Assembly: GCF_024198255.1 (NCBI RefSeq) | Contig: NZ_JAJVKW010000016.1 | Coordinates: 124,001 to 188,000, forward strand | Source: Myxococcus guangdongensis | GTDB lineage: Bacteria > Myxococcota > Myxococcia > Myxococcales > Myxococcaceae | DNA length: 64,000 bases | Reading direction: 5' to 3' | Shown here: piece by piece, positions 59,091 to 64,000 of the stretch | Layout: the number at the start of each line of letters is the position of its first letter | Numbering within the stretch: position 1 is the stretch's first letter | The notes under the pieces: generated by a model | The model's input: the letters and a program-made list of their open reading frames with translations, nothing else | What the model was told of the DNA's origin: nothing | Database searches by the model: none | Position numbers and translations under genes: made by a program

Positions 59091-61229
59091 TCAGAAGGTG
59101 ACGCCCTCCTTCGAGGGGGCGGGCACCACGAGCGACAGCCGGGGCTGCTGGGTGCCCTGGGCGTCGTAGAAGCCGTGGTAGAGGAACAGGTCCGCGACCA
59201 CCTGCTTCACGTAGCCGCGCGTCTCGCGGAACGGGATGGACTCCACGAAGAGGTCCAACGGCAGATCGCCGCGCTCCTGGGCCCACTTCGCCGCGGCGGT
59301 GGGCCCCGCGTTGTAGGCGGCGGCCGCGAGCACCGGATGCGCGAAGCGCTCCATCAGCCGTGACAGGTACCAGGCGCCGTAGCGGATGTTCCGCTCGGGC
59401 GAGAAGAGGTCCGCCGGCGCGGGGGCGGGCTCGGCGAGCTTCAGCGCAATCTCCGTCGCCGTCTTCGGGATGATCTGCATCAACCCGCGCGCGTCCGCGG
59501 CGCTCATCACCTCGGGCTTGAAGGCGCTCTCGCGGCGCATGATGGCCCAGACGAGGAACGGGTCCACCTTGTGCGCGGTCGCCGCCTGCTCCACCGCATT
59601 GGAGAAGGCGCGCGGGTAGAAGGCCGCCAGCGCATCCGGCTCGCGAGAGCCGAAGGCCCGGCCCCACAGGTGCCGCGCCGCCACGGTGTGCGCGTGGCCG
59701 AACTCACCCAGGCTCAGGAGCGCGTGCGCGAACGGCAACGCCTGGTCCGCCGAGCGCAGCCTCGCCACGTGGGACTCCACTTCATCCGCCGCGTCCCGGA
59801 AGAGTCCCGCGCGCGTCAGCTCCACCGCGAGCGCGAGCTCGGGAGGACGCGGCAGCTCCAGCGCCAGGGGCGGCTTGGGGAATCGCGCCGGCGCAGGTCG
59901 TCCCAACTCCTGAAGCCGCTCGGCGGCGAGCAGCGCGTAGAACGACGCCGGTGACGAGGCGATGAGCCGCTCGTACTCGGGCCCCACCACCTCCGCGGTG
60001 GCGCCGCCCAACTCGCGGCTGCGCGCAATCCAGTAGCGCGCCTGGGGAGCGAGGCTGCCCCGGGGATATGCCGTCACCAGCGCGTCGAGCGCCTCGCGCG
60101 CCTGGGTGTAGTCCGCGAGCCGCAGGTACGCGAGCGCGCGGAACCACATGCCCTCGTCCCGACGACGCGAGCGCGTGTAGCGGTCCGCGTGCGCGGTGAA
60201 GGACTTCGCGGCCTCCTCGAAGCGGCCCGCCTGCAAATCCAACCAGCCCGCGAAGAAGGCGCCTTCCTCGCCCGCCGACTGCGCCGCGTACTTCTTGGCC
60301 AGGCCCGCCATCAGCTCGCGAGCCTTCTCGTTGTCATCCGCCCGTAGGGCCCGCCGCGCGACGACGAGCTCCGCCTCCGCGGCCGTCTCCGCCGAGCCCT
60401 TTCGCGCGAGCTCCAGCTCCTTGTGCGCCTCCGCGTCGCGCTTCTGCGCGAACAGGCCCTTGGCCCTCAGGAGCGACACCTTCGCGGACTGTTCCTTGCC
60501 GAGCTTCTCACCCGTGAGCGCGTCCAGCTCCGTCAGCGCGCGCTGCGAGGCACCGCCCCCGAGGAAGCCCTCGGCCCGTCGCGTGCGCTCGGCGAACCCC
60601 AGGCGCACCGCGGGGCGACGCTCGGCGAGCGCCTTCAGTGCGTCATCGGCATAGGGATGCGTGGGGAAGCGCAGCGCGACCTCCAGCAGGTCCGCCTGCT
60701 GTCCCGCGCGGTTGCCCGCCTCGCCCCGCGCCTGCGCCCGCTGGAACAGCAGCTCCGGCGTGGGCGTGGCCTTCACCGCCGACTCGAGCACTCCCACCGC
60801 CTGCTTCGCCTTGCCGGCCTTGAGCAGGGATTCGCCCAGCCGGGCTCGCGCCCGCGTCACCAGGTCCAGCGGGGCCCCCGGGAACTCCAGCACGCGGGCG
60901 AAGTCGAGCGCGGCGCCCGGCGCGTCCCCGGCGTAGAAGCGCGCCTGGCCCAGGTAGAAGGCGCGGTAGGGCTCCAGCAGGGCGGGGGCGGGGTTGGCCG
61001 CCAGCATGTCGCGGGCCTCGGCCGCGCGTCCCTCGGAGAGGGCCAGTGTGCCCGCCAGGAGGCCCAGCCGTCCGGCGTCGGCGCAGCGCTTCGCCGCGCA
61101 CTCCGTCCACTCCCGCTCCGCCAGGGACGTCGCGTCCGCCTGGTGCAGCCGCACGGCCTCCAGGGTTGTCGGGGATTGTCCGAGGGAAACCCCCAGTGCA
61201 CACCCCGCGACCATCCCCATCCAGCTCAT
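59091..61229 (-). CDS. Soluble lytic murein transglycosylase (Slt type)
   Basis: A 712-residue exported transglycosylase. A signal peptide is followed by a long alpha-helical superhelix of TPR/Sel1-like repeats (about 30-500) and the C-terminal SLT domain with catalytic Glu in WAIMRRESAFKPEVMS (about 566), then ARGLMQIIPKTA and AAYNAGP. It cleaves glycan strands with formation of 1,6-anhydro ends, as in recycling or growth-linked remodelling. ATG 61229 has GGAAG a few bases upstream; a longer frame lacks one. It diverges from the Cys-rich small protein over 353 bases and converges with cmk. Confidence 0.93.
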   Translation of the reverse strand: MSWMGMVAGCALGVSLGQSPTTLEAVRLHQADATSLAEREWTECAAKRCADAGRLGLLAGTLALSEGRAAEARDMLAANPAPALLEPYRAFYLGQARFYAGDAPGAALDFARVLEFPGAPLDLVTRARARLGESLLKAGKAKQAVGVLESAVKATPTPELLFQRAQARGEAGNRAGQQADLLEVALRFPTHPYADDALKALAERRPAVRLGFAERTRRAEGFLGGGASQRALTELDALTGEKLGKEQSAKVSLLRAKGLFAQKRDAEAHKELELARKGSAETAAEAELVVARRALRADDNEKARELMAGLAKKYAAQSAGEEGAFFAGWLDLQAGRFEEAAKSFTAHADRYTRSRRRDEGMWFRALAYLRLADYTQAREALDALVTAYPRGSLAPQARYWIARSRELGGATAEVVGPEYERLIASSPASFYALLAAERLQELGRPAPARFPKPPLALELPRPPELALAVELTRAGLFRDAADEVESHVARLRSADQALPFAHALLSLGEFGHAHTVAARHLWGRAFGSREPDALAAFYPRAFSNAVEQAATAHKVDPFLVWAIMRRESAFKPEVMSAADARGLMQIIPKTATEIALKLAEPAPAPADLFSPERNIRYGAWYLSRLMERFAHPVLAAAAYNAGPTAAAKWAQERGDLPLDLFVESIPFRETRGYVKQVVADLFLYHGFYDAQGTQQPRLSLVVPAPSKEGVTF

Positions 61230-61315
61230 GTGGTTCTTCCTTTCACGACGCGGCTTTGCGACCTGCCAACGAGATGCATCCGTCAAGCATTCCCCTCTCA
61301 CACCCGGGGGGTGGT

Positions 61316-61344
61316 TTGACAGCCGGCCCGACAAGTCCTAAATC
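61316..61344 (+). promoter_or_regulatory. Near-consensus sigma-70-type promoter
   Basis: TTGACA (61316-61321), a 17-base spacer and TAAATC (61339-61344) reading toward the Cys-rich gene. The perfect -35 hexamer is rare in this GC-rich window. Transcription from here would start about 230 bases before the gene. Confidence 0.65.
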
Positions 61345-61421
61345 CGCGCGCCATCGGGCTGGTCCGAACTGTTCTTCATCCGCAGCATTCGCTGAAAGCG
61401 TTCAGGCGATTACGTGCTCTT

Positions 61422-61440
61422 GGGTCCGTCGAGTGGACCC
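61422..61440 (+). ncRNA. Hairpin in the leader of the Cys-rich gene
   Basis: GGGTCC (61422-61427) pairs perfectly with GGACCC (61435-61440) over a seven-base loop, and a smaller CTGAA/TTCAG hairpin lies at 61392-61405. Both would be in the transcript from the promoter at 61316. It may be a leader element or part of a small RNA; no named RNA family is recognised. Confidence 0.35.
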
Positions 61441-61582
61441 GTTGCGTCACCCGGGGTGCATCACTACGTTGCGCGGCCGTCGCACGCTACCCCGGTCCGT
61501 CCGAAGCCAGGCGGGACCTGTCGTCCGGTAACACAGCTCGTTCACAGCGCTCGGGGGGGAAACAGCACAGAGGGAGGGCTCC

Positions 61583-61816
61583 ATGAAGCCGTGTCCAGCC
61601 GATCTGCCGCAAACCATCAATCCCGAGGCCGGGCCGAAGCGTGCCGGCGTCGAGACGCATCGCAATCTGAATTGCCATCAGTACGACAACTGCCTGGATG
61701 AGGCGGTACGTCGTGGATGGCAGTCCTTCACCTGCATGAAGTGCCCGATGTACCAGCACGTCGCGCCCCCTCAAATGGGGCTCGAGGCGTACGCCACCCA
61801 GCGTCGCCCCGTCTGA
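61583..61816 (+). CDS. Small Cys-rich protein, possibly metal-binding
   Basis: A 77-residue protein with five cysteines, C4, C31, C37, C51 and C54. The last four are arranged as a knuckle (LNCHQYDNCLDEAVRRGWQS, then FTCMKCPMYQ) that could bind zinc or an iron-sulfur centre. No family is recognised and there is no signal peptide. GGAGGG lies about six bases before the ATG. It is transcribed alone from a strong promoter about 230 bases upstream. Confidence 0.65.
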   Translation: MKPCPADLPQTINPEAGPKRAGVETHRNLNCHQYDNCLDEAVRRGWQSFTCMKCPMYQHVAPPQMGLEAYATQRRPV

Positions 61817-61897
61817 TGCCGCACCGGAGTCGCTTCACCGTGTGAGGGGATGCCCCGTTACGGAGAGGGGCGCCCCACACGGAGGTGCCGCCCGTCG

Positions 61898-63481
61898 TCA
61901 CTGGACGGCGGCGTAGATGACGGCCACCCAGTATTGCTTCGCGCCGAAGCGCTTCGAATCCCCGCGCACCACCCCGACGCCCACCCGATTGTTGGTGGCC
62001 TCGGCGACGCTGCGGGACTCGGGCAGCGCGGCCGGGTCCGACACCACGAAGAAGTCCACCGACGCCGTGCCCGCGTCGGGCAGCACCTGGAACACACGCT
62101 CGTGCAACGGCGCCTCGCCCGGCTGCGCGGCGGGTTGATCCGTCTCCAGCGCGTGCCGGGCGTGTGCCTGCGCGAGCGACTCCAGCACCTCGCTACGAGC
62201 CATGGGGGGCAGCTTCTTCGCCGTGCGGTGGCGGGCCAGCGCGTCGTAGGCGTCCTGTCTCGGATTCTCGGGGTCCGCGGACGCGGGTGACGCGGCGGTG
62301 AAGACCTCGGTGACGATGGCCTCGTTGCGTCCGCCGACCTTCTGGAAGGTGACACCCACGCCCATGAACCGGAAGCCCGGGTCCAACAGGTTGCGGCGGT
62401 GGCCGGGGCTGTGCTCGATGCCGAAGTGCGCCGCGAGCGGCCCGGCGGCCTGGCCCAGGTTCTCACCCGCCCGCACGTAGCGCGTCCCCGGCGGAAGTCG
62501 ACGGGTGAGGGTGCTGCCGTCCGGGGCGACGTGCGCGAAGAAGCCCTCGGTGGACATGCGCTGGCTGTACGCCTGCGCCACGCGCTCGAGCAGCGGATCC
62601 GGTGTCAGCTCCACCAATCCATGCGCGCGCCGCAAGGCGTTGATGCGCTCATGGAGGGCCACGCGCGAGGCCTCCACGGTGGTGGGCTCCACGTTGCTCT
62701 CGCGCAGCCCGCGTCGGCGCACCTCGCCAATCTGGGTGAGGAACAGCGAGGTGACCTCCGGCCCCGCTTCGCCTCGCGCCACCACCTCCACCGTGTAGGT
62801 GCCGGGGGTGAGGAAATCCAGGCGCGAGCAGAAGTCGGAGCCCTGGGTGCCTCGCCGCGTGAGCGGGACGATGATGACCTCGCCATCGGGACGGGTGACG
62901 TAGATCTCCGGCTGGCTCAGGGAGGGGCCGAGCCGTCCGCAGAGCGTCTGGACCGCGCGCTCGCCGGGCATGACGCGGGGGAAGGGCTTCAGCTCCGCCT
63001 TGCGGTCCGACAGCAGCGTCACCAGCGCGGCGCGCTTGTCGACGAACGCCACGCCCACGCCGAAGTGGGTGGCCCGCTCCGTGTTCAGGTCCGGCCGGGC
63101 TCGCAGGGACTCGAGCGCGTGCTGGTGGGCCCATGCGCGGATGACGAGCGCCCGGGGCGCGGGGTCCGCGGCGCCCGCGTCGCTGATGGCCTCGGTGAGC
63201 GTGAAGAGGTCCGGCGCGCCGGTGAAGGCCCCGCTGAGCGCCTCGCGCGCCAGCCGTCGGGCGGCCTCGACGAGCGTGGCGTCCTCGGCGGGGGCGCGGC
63301 GTCCCACGCGCTCGAACTCGCGCACCACGTGCTGCGCGGCTTGCTGCTCCATGACCTCGGTGGGCGTCTGCGGCACCTTCGGCTTGGGAGGCGGCGCGGG
63401 GGCTTGCTGGGGCGCCGGGGCCGGCGGACGCGGCGCGGGCGAGGCGGTGAGCAGCACGGCGAGGGCGAGCACGGCGATCAT
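61898..63481 (-). CDS. CAP-domain (SCP/PR-1-like) exported protein
   Basis: A 527-residue exported protein. A signal peptide (IAVLALAVLLTASPAP) is followed by a Pro-rich linker, an N-terminal domain with no recognised family (about 50-260), and a CAP/SCP domain (about 275-400). The latter has LHERINALRRAHGL, the conserved His in FFAHVAPDG, RAGENLGQ and EHSPGHRRNLLD. A further C-terminal domain follows (about 410-527). CAP proteins of bacteria (YkwD-like) are cell-envelope proteins of mostly unproven activity. The ATG overlaps the stop of the DUF721 gene (ATGA). Confidence 0.85.
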   Translation of the reverse strand: MIAVLALAVLLTASPAPRPPAPAPQQAPAPPPKPKVPQTPTEVMEQQAAQHVVREFERVGRRAPAEDATLVEAARRLAREALSGAFTGAPDLFTLTEAISDAGAADPAPRALVIRAWAHQHALESLRARPDLNTERATHFGVGVAFVDKRAALVTLLSDRKAELKPFPRVMPGERAVQTLCGRLGPSLSQPEIYVTRPDGEVIIVPLTRRGTQGSDFCSRLDFLTPGTYTVEVVARGEAGPEVTSLFLTQIGEVRRRGLRESNVEPTTVEASRVALHERINALRRAHGLVELTPDPLLERVAQAYSQRMSTEGFFAHVAPDGSTLTRRLPPGTRYVRAGENLGQAAGPLAAHFGIEHSPGHRRNLLDPGFRFMGVGVTFQKVGGRNEAIVTEVFTAASPASADPENPRQDAYDALARHRTAKKLPPMARSEVLESLAQAHARHALETDQPAAQPGEAPLHERVFQVLPDAGTASVDFFVVSDPAALPESRSVAEATNNRVGVGVVRGDSKRFGAKQYWVAVIYAAVQ

Positions 63482-63822
63482 CGTCCCTCCCAACGGAAGG
63501 CGAGCGCCTTCACCGTGTCCGCGCCCAGCCGCTCGTTCAAGCGGGCGCAGAGCGAGGCGGCCTCGGGCTCCAGCGTGCGCGCCCACTCGGGGCTCGTCAC
63601 CGACACGAGCAGGGTGCCCCCCTCTATCGCGCGTGGAGTCGCATGGCGGGCAATGTGCGCACCCACCACCGAGGCCCACACCGGTGCCAGGGGATGCCCA
63701 CGCCCGGACTCACCGGCGAGGCGACCCAGGACTCGGGGGAGAAGGCTTTCAAGTGACTTCGGCTCGCCACGGGCCATCGCGCGCGATGATGATTCGTGAG
63801 ACTCTGAAAGCCAACCTTCCAT
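63478..63822 (-). CDS. DUF721/DciA family protein
   Basis: A 114-residue protein of the DciA/DUF721 family, recognised by LAPVWASVVGAHIARHATPR, then GGTLLVSVTSPEWARTLE and the end LNERLGADTVKALAFRW. DciA loads the replicative helicase DnaB in bacteria without DnaC; the family also has members of unknown role. An alternative start at 63777 (MARGEPKS) would remove 15 residues, and neither has a strong ribosome binding site. Its stop overlaps the CAP-domain gene by four bases. Confidence 0.82.
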   Translation of the reverse strand: MEGWLSESHESSSRAMARGEPKSLESLLPRVLGRLAGESGRGHPLAPVWASVVGAHIARHATPRAIEGGTLLVSVTSPEWARTLEPEAASLCARLNERLGADTVKALAFRWEGR

Positions 63823-63956
63823 TGCGTGATGGAAGGGCGAGCGGGCGGCCGGGTCCGACGAAGTCCAGTGGAGGTAGGTCGAGCCTCCACGACGTCGCGC
63901 GTCGGTCGTCGTACCTGTAAGGTCGAGGGTGTTCCGCCCCCCGGGAGCCGCATCGC

Positions 63957-64000
63957 ATGAGTCGCTCGCTTCATCCCTTCCTGCTGTCGGCCCTCGTGTG
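63957..64000 (+). CDS. 5' end of an exported protein, cut by the window edge
   Basis: An ATG at 63957 with GGGAG about eight bases upstream opens a frame reading MSRSLHPFLLSALV before the sequence ends. The basic start followed by a hydrophobic run is typical of a signal peptide. It diverges from the DUF721 gene. Nothing more can be said from 14 codons. Confidence 0.5.
   Translation, partial: MSRSLHPFLLSALV

Larger units (their letters stand above)
61230..61582. other. 353-base divergent intergenic region with a long structured leader
   Basis: Apart from the promoter and hairpins listed separately, the region holds no credible open frame. A plus-strand transcript from the consensus-like promoter at 61316 would carry about 230 bases of 5' leader before the 77-residue gene. 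Within it CTGAA/TTCAG (61392-61405) and GGGTCC/GGACCC (61422-61440) can form hairpins. Confidence 0.6.

Overview
The window is very GC-rich DNA with strong G/C bias at third codon positions. Its gene content points to a myxobacterium of the Myxococcaceae (Myxococcus, Corallococcus or Pyxidicoccus type). Supporting features are a DUF2378 (TIGR02265) protein, an AgmX/PglI-type GYF protein, a multidomain Ser/Thr-kinase/AAA/GAF/histidine-kinase protein, a kinase-receiver-cyclase fusion, carotenoid genes, and many short 'DAG'-rich lipoproteins. I see no rRNA, tRNA, CRISPR array, insertion sequence, prophage or attachment site. The assignment rests on gene content only.

Layout. 1-2.7 kb: a TetR regulator divergent from a thioesterase/flavin-split-barrel pair, then an AT-richer lipoprotein gene. 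2.75-11.7 kb (minus strand): a B12 mutase operon, mutA-mutB-meaB-icmF, followed by a small S26-like peptidase whose ribosome binding site lies in a 14-bp hairpin. 11.9-20 kb: an ankyrin/beta-helix protein, a DUF2378 protein, an ABC transporter whose permease is fused to an M1 peptidase, a GH5-like lipoprotein hydrolase and a peptidoglycan-binding M15-like peptidase. 20.1-22.8 kb: a NarL-type two-component system and a lipoprotein.

22.9-27.7 kb is a sulfur-mobilisation island: an E1-like adenylyltransferase, TusA, a CysO/MoaD-type ubiquitin-like carrier, a second E1 homologue without its nucleotide site, a JAMM peptidase, an APS-kinase-like protein with an altered APS motif, and LarE. The two E1 homologues look complementary, as in a heterodimeric E1. 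This is the most unusual proposal in the window. 27.7-32.5 kb: a beta-barrel-like protein, a tiny ribbon-helix-helix protein, TruA, an AgmX-like protein, an unknown protein and ClpX. 32.6-37.9 kb: the giant hybrid kinase, whose N-terminal kinase appears catalytically dead.

38-43 kb: a CrtI-type desaturase (CarC-like), an unknown protein and a carotenoid cleavage oxygenase. 43-45.1 kb: an STK-receiver-nucleotide cyclase fusion. 45.1-49.2 kb: a lidless Hsp70 divergent from PrkA. 49.4-53.2 kb: a trypsin-like lipoprotein, dCMP deaminase and an NtrC-type two-component pair. 53.5-55.4 kb: a tandem Get3/ArsA ATPase. 56.2-59.0 kb: accA-hisC-cmk. 59.1-64 kb: a soluble lytic transglycosylase, a Cys-rich small protein with a long structured leader, a CAP-domain protein, a DUF721/DciA protein and the first codons of a further gene. 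Convergent gene pairs are mostly separated by clear GC-rich hairpins.
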